DNA of 64,000 bases from an uncultured Eubacterium sp. Its GTDB lineage: Bacteria; Bacillota; Clostridia; Lachnospirales; Lachnospiraceae. Made by a program: the position numbers and the translations under genes. The stretch covers positions 1-64,000 of the forward strand of contig CAPAOV010000001.1 in NCBI GenBank assembly GCA_948579355.1. The letters run 5' to 3'. The notes under the pieces are model-generated. The model did no database searches. It was not told the DNA's origin and saw only the letters and a program-made list of their open reading frames with translations. Shown here piece by piece: positions 48,203 to 55,689 of the stretch (position 1 is its first letter; each line of letters opens with the position of its first letter).

Positions 48203-50657
48203 CAGAGTAATAAAGTTTATATTGGAATTTAGCCAGGTGTTACTGGTCTTTTTCGGTGTTTTTTCTGCCATTTTATGCACGGCTAACAGTTTACAGCTTA
48301 CTTATGACAGAATTTTACTGATGGCTATTATGCTTATGGCTTCGGTTGTTTTTTACGGATTGTTTACTGTTTTGGAGACATTCCGCAAAGGGAAATTGTA
48401 CGGTATTTTAGCGATTACGCTTTTCTTTGCACTCATAGGCTTCCGTTTTATGGCTGCTATGCAAAAGGCAATTGTCACCGTTGTCAACAGTTTCCTCAAA
48501 GAGTTTATGAATTATACCGGAACGACGATTTCTCTTATGTCCTATACCGACACGGAGGGTTCGAGCGTTAAGTTTTGTACGAATCTGCTTTTGATTCTGG
48601 TAGGAGTATATTTGATAGCGATTATCAGCGCTTTCTTTTATCGCCGCCGCCACTCAAAAGTATTTTTAATTGTCACCGGCCCGTTCGTCATTCTTCCGTT
48701 AATGGTCGGGAAAGTCGGCAACTTCTCCGATTTATTCCTGTATTTAATTATCGCTATGACAATAGTTGGTACGAGACATTTGCGAACGGATGCTACCGAC
48801 AGGAGAATGCGGCAGAAACTGTCTCTCATACTCATCATTATCGGTTTGGTTTGCGGTGGGATTTCTTATGCGTTTATACCACCGAAGAAATACGATAATA
48901 ATTTAGTACAACTGGCGCAGGCAAGAAACAGTCTGATGGCGCTGACGTCATGGACGACGGAAGATGTCTTTACATGGCTGAAAGCGAACTTTAATGACGA
49001 CGCTATTTCTTATGGGCGGATTGGAACAAAAAAAGAAATATCTTATACCGGGGAGACGATGCTGAAAATATCTGGAGATATCAATTCGCAGCATGGATTA
49101 TATCTGAAAGGATATGTGGGAGACCATTATGAGAATAATCGCTGGACTTCGCTCGCCTCGGACGAGGAATACAAGAAAGAACTGGCAAAACTTGACGAAA
49201 CCGGTGTCACGATAGATAACTGGCATACACAGTTGAGAAACGAGCTGGGTGATAATGAGAGCAGCGGGCAGAAGGACATTTGGAAAACCGGCGAGCTGCG
49301 GATTCGCAATCTGGCGTTTGGTTACGGCAATTACTTAGTTCCGTATCTGCCGACGTCGGCGTTCAAATGTACAGAAAAAGGGCGTCAGATAGTGGATGAC
49401 CCTGGTATTGATTATGCGATGGAATATTACTTATCGTACCCGTCGTTTGTGCGGCAGGACATTTTACGTCATAATTACCGTCTGGCAAATGAAATGTTTT
49501 GGGAGAGCAATAAGCTCGAAAGGCAGCAATTAAAGGAATTTGCCGTGAAACATTTTTTGCAGGTGCCGGAAAACCTCCGACAGGAATGCCAGAAGTTTGA
49601 ACAGTATTTGCAGAAGAGAGATTCACTGTTGTCTCAATACAAGAACGGTAAGGCAGATGAGAGCCAACTGATTCGGGCAGTCAAAGATTATATTACGAAA
49701 GACACAACATATAGTCTTTCTCCGGGAAAGACGCCGGCGGGACAGGATACCGTCACTTATTTTTTGAACGAAGGAAAAAAGGGTTACTGTACCTATTATG
49801 CGACAACCGCGGCAGTTCTCCTGCGCAGCGTCGGTATACCGACGCGTTATGTAGAGGGAATGTATATTACGAAAGGGCAGTTAGAGAAAGGCTCGGAAGA
49901 CGGGAAAGAAATCGAAGTACCGGATGAAGACGCCCATGCATGGATAGAAGTTTACGATGAAAATTATGGTTTCGTTCCGGTAGAGGTTACTCCGGGACAG
50001 GGAGAGGACGATTTGGTGAATGGCCAGCCAAATCCGGAAAACGGAACCGAGACGCCGGAACCGTCCGAGTCGTCCGAGCCGGAAGAAGACGAGCCGGAGG
50101 ATAAAATGGAAGTCGCAACGCCGACGCCGTCCGTCACGGAGACGCCGGAGGAGAGCATGGAATTTGAAGATATTGACGGAAACGAAGAGGATTTCGACGA
50201 GGGCAGCGCGAAAGGCGCCGAAGAGAAGAAGAGTAATAAAGTGTTATGGACGATTCTTAAAGTATTGTTCGTTATCATACTCTTTGTCGCTGTAATGGAG
50301 ACGCAGAGGAGGATAAGAAAGCGGTTATTCGTCCGTAATATGCGGAGTTATAAGGCAAAACGCCGTATTCGTATGGCCTATCATCATCTTGTACCGGTAT
50401 TTGCGGCGCGCTCCGTCGTCTATCGAGGTCAGAGCATGGCAGAATATACGGCACAGATAGCGGAAGCAATGGCGATGCCGGAAAAAGATATTGCTATCTT
50501 CGTGGCGTTGATTTACCATGCGCGGTTTGGGCCGGATACGATTGGCGAGGAAGAACTGCGTCTGTTTGGCGAGATGTATTACCGGATTACGAATAAAATA
50601 TATGAGGATGTTACATTTATTAAAAGACTGTACTATATGTATATTATGGTCTTATAG
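48177..50657 (+). CDS. Membrane transglutaminase-like protein (TgpA type)
   Basis: A protein of about 825 residues. The N-terminal 230 residues contain six or seven membrane segments. The extracytoplasmic transglutaminase core has KKGYCTYYATTAAVLLRSVG (catalytic Cys), DEDAHAWIEVYDENYG (His) and PVEVTPG. An acidic Pro/Glu/Ser-rich linker and a further membrane segment (VLWTILKVLFVIILFVAV) precede a C-terminal cytoplasmic helical domain. MoxR-DUF58-TgpA operons may form envelope-associated machines; the reaction is unproven. The start may be GTG 48177 or TTG 48186, the latter with GAGGTGA well placed. Confidence 0.88.
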   Translation: MKNLKTRNNRVIKFILEFSQVLLVFFGVFSAILCTANSLQLTYDRILLMAIMLMASVVFYGLFTVLETFRKGKLYGILAITLFFALIGFRFMAAMQKAIVTVVNSFLKEFMNYTGTTISLMSYTDTEGSSVKFCTNLLLILVGVYLIAIISAFFYRRRHSKVFLIVTGPFVILPLMVGKVGNFSDLFLYLIIAMTIVGTRHLRTDATDRRMRQKLSLILIIIGLVCGGISYAFIPPKKYDNNLVQLAQARNSLMALTSWTTEDVFTWLKANFNDDAISYGRIGTKKEISYTGETMLKISGDINSQHGLYLKGYVGDHYENNRWTSLASDEEYKKELAKLDETGVTIDNWHTQLRNELGDNESSGQKDIWKTGELRIRNLAFGYGNYLVPYLPTSAFKCTEKGRQIVDDPGIDYAMEYYLSYPSFVRQDILRHNYRLANEMFWESNKLERQQLKEFAVKHFLQVPENLRQECQKFEQYLQKRDSLLSQYKNGKADESQLIRAVKDYITKDTTYSLSPGKTPAGQDTVTYFLNEGKKGYCTYYATTAAVLLRSVGIPTRYVEGMYITKGQLEKGSEDGKEIEVPDEDAHAWIEVYDENYGFVPVEVTPGQGEDDLVNGQPNPENGTETPEPSESSEPEEDEPEDKMEVATPTPSVTETPEESMEFEDIDGNEEDFDEGSAKGAEEKKSNKVLWTILKVLFVIILFVAVMETQRRIRKRLFVRNMRSYKAKRRIRMAYHHLVPVFAARSVVYRGQSMAEYTAQIAEAMAMPEKDIAIFVALIYHARFGPDTIGEEELRLFGEMYYRITNKIYEDVTFIKRLYYMYIMVL

Positions 50658-50669
50658 GGGGCTGTTGTG

Positions 50670-51371
50670 ATGTATGAAGAGAAAGAAAACACGTCGTCAG
50701 GGCCTAAATTGGACAAGGCCTTTGTAGAGAGTATTTTGGAAAATGATGCAATTGAGCAGATTTTGAATCAGGGCGAAGCTTTCCGCACCCTTATGGCATA
50801 TTATAAATGTGCCATTATGGAAGTGGAGACGAAATTTAACGTGTTAAATACGGAGTTTTCGCTAAAGTATGACCGCAATCCGATTGAGACAATAAAATCA
50901 CGCTTAAAGTCACCGGAAAGTATTATTGAGAAATTGCACCGCAAGGAGCTGGAGTTTAGTGCCGCCTGTATTGAGCGGGAACTGTCCGACATTGCCGGAG
51001 TACGCGTGGTGTGCGCTTTTCCGGAAGATATTTACGAGCTGGCAGATTGTTTTTTGAAGCAGGATGATATTGAATTGATTACAAAGAAAGATTACATTTT
51101 GCACCCGAAAGAAAACGGATACCGCAGTCTTCATCTGATTGTCCAGACGCCGATATTTCTGCATGATGAGAAGCGTCCGATGCGTGTGGAGGTTCAACTG
51201 CGGACGATTGCCATGGACTTCTGGGCGAGTCTGGAACATCGAATCTATTATAAAAAGGGACAGAACAATAGCGAACTGCGCAGGGAACTAAAAGAGTGCG
51301 CCGAAATCAGCGCAGCGCTGGATATCCGTATGCAGGATATAAGAAGTCAGTTAGATGAAACAGAATGGTAG
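50670..51371 (+). CDS. Small alarmone synthetase (RelQ/YjbM type)
   Basis: A 233-residue single-domain (p)ppGpp synthetase. Synthetase motifs are KSRLKSPESIIEKLHRKE, ELSDIAGVRVVCAFPEDIY, HPKENGYRSLHLIVQTP and MRVEVQLRTIAMDFWASLEHRIYYK. There is no hydrolase domain and no TGS/ACT region. It transfers pyrophosphate from ATP to GDP or GTP, causing stringent-type slowdown. ATG 50670 lies after AGGGGG. A strong terminator follows. Confidence 0.93.
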   Translation: MYEEKENTSSGPKLDKAFVESILENDAIEQILNQGEAFRTLMAYYKCAIMEVETKFNVLNTEFSLKYDRNPIETIKSRLKSPESIIEKLHRKELEFSAACIERELSDIAGVRVVCAFPEDIYELADCFLKQDDIELITKKDYILHPKENGYRSLHLIVQTPIFLHDEKRPMRVEVQLRTIAMDFWASLEHRIYYKKGQNNSELRRELKECAEISAALDIRMQDIRSQLDETEW

Positions 51372-51379
51372 AAAAAAAC

Positions 51380-51420
51380 AGACCGTCGGGAAACAATTTC
51401 CCGACGGTCTTTCCTTTGTC
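51380..51420. terminator. Bidirectional terminator
   Basis: A perfect 14-base stem (AGACCGTCGGGAAA and its complement, loop CAA) with T-rich flank on the plus side and A-rich flank on the other. It separates convergent genes. Confidence 0.92.
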
Positions 51421-51424
51421 TGTC

Positions 51425-52711
51425 TTATTTTGTTTTCTTTGAGACGAGGAACAGGCTGCACAGTAATGATATTACATAGAGTACGATTGTCAGATAGAGT
51501 ACCGTCTGATAGCCAAGCGGGTTAATAGTACTTCCATGTCCGATATCAATAGGACTGCCAACGTGGTCAACAATAAGTGTTGCAACTTGATTTCCCGTAA
51601 GTCCGGCGATTGCCCATGCGGAAAGAGTAATGCCGTGGATGGCGCTGATATTACCCATGCCATAGTGGTCGGAAAGTAATGTCGGTACATTACTGAAACC
51701 GCCGCCATATCCGGCATTGACAACAAACAGGAGAACGAGAACTAAAATCATAAGAAGCGTGTTTTCGCCCCGATTGGTAATTCCCTGTGTAATAATTACC
51801 AGTGCGGTTGCAATGATGGACAGGGAGAAAATTATTTTATAAATGGTATTGCGGTCTTTAAACGAATCTGCCCATGCGGAAAAACCGAGCCGGCCGCCGG
51901 CATTGAAAATCGCCGTGACGGAAGAAAGGATACCGACCATGGAGCCGAGCCCGATACATTTAATAATCATTTTCTCCTGTGAGATAAGCGCAAGTCCGCA
52001 AGTGATGTTTAAGTAGAACATAATCCAGATACCGATAAAAGTAGCCGGCTTTGTTTTGATTGTCTCGATTGCGCTCGGCGCTTTCTCGTCACCGGATGGT
52101 TCGTGCCATCCTTCCGGTTTGGCAAGGAGAAGATGTCCGACAAACATCATAACAAAGTACACGATTGCTAAAATCCAGAACATCTTGTAAATACCGCCGT
52201 CTCCGAGAGAAGTGAGCAGCTTTTGCATGATTGGGCTGGCAATCGCTTTGGCGGCGCCAAATCCGGCAACGGCCAATCCGGTAGCCAGACCTTTGCGGTC
52301 GCTAAACCATAACATTAAAGTTTTGACCGGTGAGAGATATCCGGTACCAAGACCAATTCCCATAATGAAACCATAACATATGTATATGCCAAGCAGGGCA
52401 AGCAGGCTGCCTCGATGAGTACCGCCATACCAGATAAAGAATCCCGTACCGGCCATTCCGGCAGCGAAGCAAATGGCAGCAATCAGCGAGGACTTATGAA
52501 TGTCCTTTTCTACGATTTTTCCTAAAAAGGCGGCTGACATGCCGAGGAAAAATATGGCAAAACTGAACGCCCATTCCGTCGCGCCCTTGGAAAAGCCAAT
52601 GTGGTCTGCAATTTCCTGACTGAAAATAGACCAGCAATACACGGTACCAATGCTGCAGTGAAGAAGTAATGCGGGTATCGCAGCACGAATCCACTTGTTT
52701 TGAATTTTCAT
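51425..52711 (-). CDS. MFS transporter, oxalate/formate antiporter (OFA) family
   Basis: A 428-residue protein with 12 membrane segments. The N-terminus (WIRAAIPALLLHCSIGTVYCWSIFSQEI) and GIGLGTGYLSPVKTLMLWFSDRKGLATGLAVAGFGAAKAI are typical of the OFA family, which exchanges small carboxylates such as oxalate and formate. Actual substrate unknown. The start at 52711 has GAGG at a somewhat long distance. It is alone on the minus strand. Confidence 0.88.
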   Translation of the reverse strand: MKIQNKWIRAAIPALLLHCSIGTVYCWSIFSQEIADHIGFSKGATEWAFSFAIFFLGMSAAFLGKIVEKDIHKSSLIAAICFAAGMAGTGFFIWYGGTHRGSLLALLGIYICYGFIMGIGLGTGYLSPVKTLMLWFSDRKGLATGLAVAGFGAAKAIASPIMQKLLTSLGDGGIYKMFWILAIVYFVMMFVGHLLLAKPEGWHEPSGDEKAPSAIETIKTKPATFIGIWIMFYLNITCGLALISQEKMIIKCIGLGSMVGILSSVTAIFNAGGRLGFSAWADSFKDRNTIYKIIFSLSIIATALVIITQGITNRGENTLLMILVLVLLFVVNAGYGGGFSNVPTLLSDHYGMGNISAIHGITLSAWAIAGLTGNQVATLIVDHVGSPIDIGHGSTINPLGYQTVLYLTIVLYVISLLCSLFLVSKKTK

Positions 52712-53129
52712 AATTCATTCAACCTCATTTCTATAGTATTTGTACAAAATTATAAAATATTTTTTAAGGAAATGCAAGAAAATATAATGTTAAGCCAGAG
52801 CAATGAGTATCCTGCCGTATTTCATCCTTGTATCGTTCCCCGAAAAATTATTGTTTTCTTCGTTTACAGAACGCCGCCCGAGCATTGTCTGAGATGTCTG
52901 CTGTCGCTTTTCACTGACTTTTGACAGCCCGTTTGCAGTATACCGGATGAGATACGGCAGGATACGCATTGTTTTGAAAATAAAAAATTATTAGTCGCTG
53001 CTTTAATGTTAAATTTAAGTGTGAAAGAAGACAAAACCAACGGTATAAAATTCCTACATTTACAGATACTACTTTTTGCAAAGGTATATTTGAAACAAAG
53101 ATAAAAGTCTGAAATGGAGGTAGAGAAAA
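52712..53129. other. Divergent intergenic region between OFA transporter and spoVT
   Basis: These 418 bases are AT-rich near both ends. No convincing gene is present; short open frames lack ribosome sites. A forespore sigma-G promoter is expected for spoVT but could not be fixed by eye. Confidence 0.6.
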
Positions 53130-53675
53130 GTGAAAGCAACAGGTATAGTAAGGCGCATTGACGATTTGGGACGGGTAGTAGTGCCAAAGGAAATCCGGCG
53201 TACATTAAGAATACGTGAAGGAGACCCATTGGAAATTTTTACGAATCGGGAAGGCGGGATTATATTAAAGAAATATTCACCCATCGGGGAGTTGGGTGAG
53301 CTGGCAGCGGAGTATGTAGAGGCGGTGGCGCAAGTGGCGAAGTGTACCGTATGCGTGGCAGACCGCGACATGATTGTAGCTGTGTCGGGGCCGGCGAAGA
53401 GGGAATTTCACGGTCAGAATATTCATGCGGATTTAATCCGTTTTATGGAGGAGCGTGGACAGCAGATAGCAATCAACGGAGAGCACAATTTCTGCAGAAT
53501 TACGGAAGATGGAAATGAAGTGTATGCGGAAGCAATCAGTACCATTGTTGCTGAGGGAGATGCGATTGGAGCGGTAATTCTTCTCACGAAAGACCCAGAG
53601 CGGGAGTTTACAGAACTGGAAGAAAAAATGGCGGTATGCGGAGCTAATTTTCTGGGGAAACAAATGGAACAGTAG
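53130..53675 (+). CDS. spoVT: Stage V sporulation protein T
   Basis: A 181-residue regulator. Residues 1-50 are an AbrB-like swapped-hairpin DNA-binding domain (GIVRRIDDLGRVVVPKEIRRTLRI, DPLEIF), followed by a GAF-like domain (CVADRDMIVAVSGPAKREF). This two-domain length separates SpoVT from AbrB. In Bacillus it adjusts sigma-G-dependent gene expression in the forespore. GTG 53130 has GGAGGTAGAG upstream. Position near yabP-spoIIE matches Bacillus. Confidence 0.95.
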   Translation: MKATGIVRRIDDLGRVVVPKEIRRTLRIREGDPLEIFTNREGGIILKKYSPIGELGELAAEYVEAVAQVAKCTVCVADRDMIVAVSGPAKREFHGQNIHADLIRFMEERGQQIAINGEHNFCRITEDGNEVYAEAISTIVAEGDAIGAVILLTKDPEREFTELEEKMAVCGANFLGKQMEQ

Positions 53676-53726
53676 TTTAAAATAGGAAAATATTGCCTAA
53701 AAAGGCGTAAAAAGGCTTAAAAAACC

Positions 53727-53755
53727 TTGACAAATTGGTATAAAAAGGTTATATA
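53727..53755 (+). promoter_or_regulatory. Promoter for hup
   Basis: TTGACA (53727-53732), 17 bases, TATATA (53750-53755). Just upstream the unit TAAAAAGGC occurs twice in tandem-like spacing (about 53698-53716). Confidence 0.65.
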
Positions 53756-53808
53756 TAGATGTATAGGTTTATTAAATCTAGCAAATTTTTTTGAGGAGGA
53801 TAGAATCC

Positions 53809-54084
53809 ATGAATAAGACGGAATTAGTTGCAGCGATTGCTGAGAAAGCTGAATTGTCCAAGAAAGATTCGGAAGCGGCATTGAAAGCGTTTATTGATGT
53901 TGTTACAGATGAATTAAAGAATGACCGCAAAGTGCAGTTAGTTGGTTTTGGTACTTTTGAGGTTACAAAGAGAGCAGCAAGAGAAGGTATTAATCCATTG
54001 ACGAAAGAACCAATGAGCATTCCTGCATCTAAAGCACCTAAATTCAAGGCTGGAAAAGCATTGAAAGAGACTGTGAACAAATAA
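53809..54084 (+). CDS. hup: HU family DNA-binding protein
   Basis: A 91-residue histone-like protein with the standard start MNKTELVAAIAEKAELSKKD, VGFGTFEV, and the arm region with a Pro (REGINPLTKEPMSIPASKAPKFKAGKALKE). It bends and compacts DNA. ATG 53809 follows GAGGAGG at nine bases. It has its own promoter and terminator and is probably highly expressed. Confidence 0.96.
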   Translation: MNKTELVAAIAEKAELSKKDSEAALKAFIDVVTDELKNDRKVQLVGFGTFEVTKRAAREGINPLTKEPMSIPASKAPKFKAGKALKETVNK

Positions 54085-54115
54085 TTTGTTTCAGAATCAA
54101 TAATGAAAGTCAGGA

Positions 54116-54148
54116 ACACTCTGGAGTGCTGCTCTGGGGTGTTTTTCT
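54116..54148 (+). terminator. Terminator of hup
   Basis: An 11-base stem with several G-U pairs (ACACTCTGGAG with CTCTGGGGTGT), five-base loop, then TTTTT. Confidence 0.75.
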
Positions 54149-54172
54149 TGTAATATGGAAGGAGGCGGGGGA

Positions 54173-54412
54173 GTGAGATTAGATAAATATCTGAAAGTTT
54201 CCCGTTTGATTAAACGGCGGCCGGTAGCAAATGAAGCATGTGACGCCGGGCGTATACTAGTAAATGACAAAGTGGCAAAGGCTTCCCTGAATGTCAAAGT
54301 CGGAGATATCATTGAAATCCAGTTTGGCAATAAAAATACGAAAGTAGAAGTACTGAGTATTGAGGAGACTTATAAAAAGGAAGAAGCGAAAGAACTGTAC
54401 AAGTATTTGTAA
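54173..54412 (+). CDS. rqcP: RqcP/YabO S4-domain RNA-binding protein
   Basis: A 79-residue S4 protein (VRLDKYLKVSRLIKRRPVANEACDAG at the start, GDIIEIQFG). RqcP works with RqcH on stalled 50S subunits to add alanine tails in ribosome quality control. GTG 54173 follows GGAGG. The yabO-yabP-yabQ-divIC order of Bacillus is preserved. Confidence 0.92.
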   Translation: MRLDKYLKVSRLIKRRPVANEACDAGRILVNDKVAKASLNVKVGDIIEIQFGNKNTKVEVLSIEETYKKEEAKELYKYL

Positions 54413-54468
54413 TGAAACAATCCCTTTCTGCATATAGTTATGGTATCAAGGCAGAGGGGGATATTTTT

Positions 54469-54756
54469 ATGCTTCAGGAGCAGGAGCGTGCGACGCAAAA
54501 CCACAAGCTGACAATGAACAATCGTGGTCAGGTTGAGCTTACGGGCGTGACGGAAGTAGTATCGTTTGACAATCAGGTAGTAGAGTTGGAGACGACGGAG
54601 GGAGCCGTGCGTTTTACCGGAAATGATTTGAACGTCAAGCGGCTTACGTTAGAGCGTGGAGAACTGGAATTAGAGGGAAGAGTACGTGAAATCATTTATC
54701 ATGAATCCCAGAAAGGAAGGACGGCGGGAGGGATTATCAGCCGCCTGTTTCGTTAA
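54469..54756 (+). CDS. yabP: Sporulation protein YabP
   Basis: A 95-residue protein with the YabP/YqfC fold: NHKLTMNNRGQVELTGVTEVVSFD and GNDLNVKRLTLERGELELEGRV. It is needed for sporulation in Bacillus, with a coat- or cortex-related role. ATG 54469 with GAGGGGG upstream gives the family length; ATG 54412 is also open. The stop overlaps yabQ by one base. Confidence 0.9.
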   Translation: MLQEQERATQNHKLTMNNRGQVELTGVTEVVSFDNQVVELETTEGAVRFTGNDLNVKRLTLERGELELEGRVREIIYHESQKGRTAGGIISRLFR

Positions 54757-55130
54757 TGGAACTCATTATAGGGCAGTTCCGGTATGTTCTGGCATCCTTT
54801 CTGTGGGGAATTTTTCTTATGTTTCTCTATGATTTTATTGTCGTACATCGCGGCACGAAAAAAATCGGGAAAGTCAGGCTGCTGATTGAGGACTGGATTT
54901 TTTGGGGGATTGCGGCAATTTTTGTTTTTCAAATGATATTTGCTCTCAATAACGGAATTTTGCGCAGCTTCTTTATTATAGCCTTTCTGCTTGGGATGGT
55001 CGGATATCGGAAATTGGTTAAAAATGTCGTTCAGAGGGGAATCAGGGCGATTATTGACTTTTTTTTTCGACCGTACGTTTGGATTAGAAAAAAAATAAGA
55101 AAAAAACGGCAAAAACCCTTGAAATCATAG
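54756..55130 (+). CDS. yabQ: Spore cortex biosynthesis protein YabQ
   Basis: A 124-residue membrane protein with about three or four hydrophobic segments and a very basic C-terminus (KKIRKKRQKP). VLASFLWGIFLMFLYDF, the helical hairpin and genomic position identify YabQ, required for cortex formation in Bacillus. ATG 54756 shares a base with the yabP stop. Confidence 0.88.
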   Translation: MELIIGQFRYVLASFLWGIFLMFLYDFIVVHRGTKKIGKVRLLIEDWIFWGIAAIFVFQMIFALNNGILRSFFIIAFLLGMVGYRKLVKNVVQRGIRAIIDFFFRPYVWIRKKIRKKRQKPLKS

Positions 55131-55147
55131 GGATATCTCTATATAAT
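55119..55147 (+). promoter_or_regulatory. Promoter for divIC
   Basis: TTGAAA (55119-55124), 17 bases, TATAAT (55142-55147). It overlaps the end of yabQ and would let vegetative division expression run separately from the sporulation genes upstream. Confidence 0.75.
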
Positions 55148-55193
55148 GAAAATATGGTACTATTCTTGTAGAAAGATTTGAAGGGAGAAGCCT

Positions 55194-55484
55194 ATGAGTA
55201 GAAGGACACGCAGACGCAGGCGTGCCGGTTTGTATTTGGTTATGTTAGTAGCTGTATTGTTCGTTGGTACACTGGCGATACATGGATATACACTGAGGGC
55301 AAATTGCCAAAGACTGGAAACCGAACAGTCTCACTTAAAAGAAAAGAAAAAAGAATTAGAGCGGGAACAAAAAGAGATAAAGGAACAGTCGGCATATCGG
55401 AATACGGATGAATATATCGAAGATGTGGCACGCAAGAAATTTGGTTTGGTATATGACAACGAGATTGTTTTTAAAGCGAAATAA
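55194..55484 (+). CDS. divIC: DivIC/FtsB-family septum formation initiator
   Basis: A 96-residue bitopic protein: basic N-terminus (SRRTRRRRR), membrane segment (about 13-32), a leucine/glutamate/lysine coiled coil (about 38-67) and the C-terminal DEYIEDVARKKFGLVYDNE typical of DivIC. It belongs to the divisome FtsL-DivIB-DivIC complex. ATG 55194 follows AAGGGAG. Confidence 0.92.
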   Translation: MSRRTRRRRRAGLYLVMLVAVLFVGTLAIHGYTLRANCQRLETEQSHLKEKKKELEREQKEIKEQSAYRNTDEYIEDVARKKFGLVYDNEIVFKAK

Positions 55485-55495
55485 GGAAAAGAGAA

Positions 55496-55525
55496 ACGTT
55501 TGTTGGCAGACAGGCGTTTTTTTTG
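55496..55525 (+). terminator. Terminator of divIC
   Basis: AACGTTTGT pairs with ACAGGCGTT (two G-U pairs), followed by about eight T residues. Confidence 0.75.
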
Positions 55526-55562
55526 TGCGCCGAGAAGAAAAAAATTTTTTTGCCTCCCTGTT

Positions 55563-55595
55563 TTGACAAAAAATTCATTTGAATACCATTATACT
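55563..55595 (+). promoter_or_regulatory. spoIIE promoter with 21-base spacing and Spo0A-box-like -35
   Basis: TTGACA (55563-55568) and TATACT (55590-55595) are both near consensus but 21 bases apart. Bacillus spoIIE and spoIIG have such stretched sigma-A promoters, activated by phosphorylated Spo0A. TTTGACA here is one base from the reverse 0A box TTCGNCA. A second partial box (TGTCGCA) lies just downstream, near 55599. Confidence 0.6.
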
Positions 55596-55689
55596 ATTGT
55601 CGCAGTCGCGAATTGTATGCGCCGTGGCAGCGTCATGCAGATGACATGCTCGAAAGTGTATAAAAAAGATGAGACTGGGGGCTTGAAGA

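Noticed and set aside
49900..50000. Loss of the catalytic Asp in the TgpA-like transglutaminase (PVEVTPG)
   Set aside because: I recall the same V-E-V-T-P-G block in other clostridial members, so it is probably normal for the group and not a local defect.
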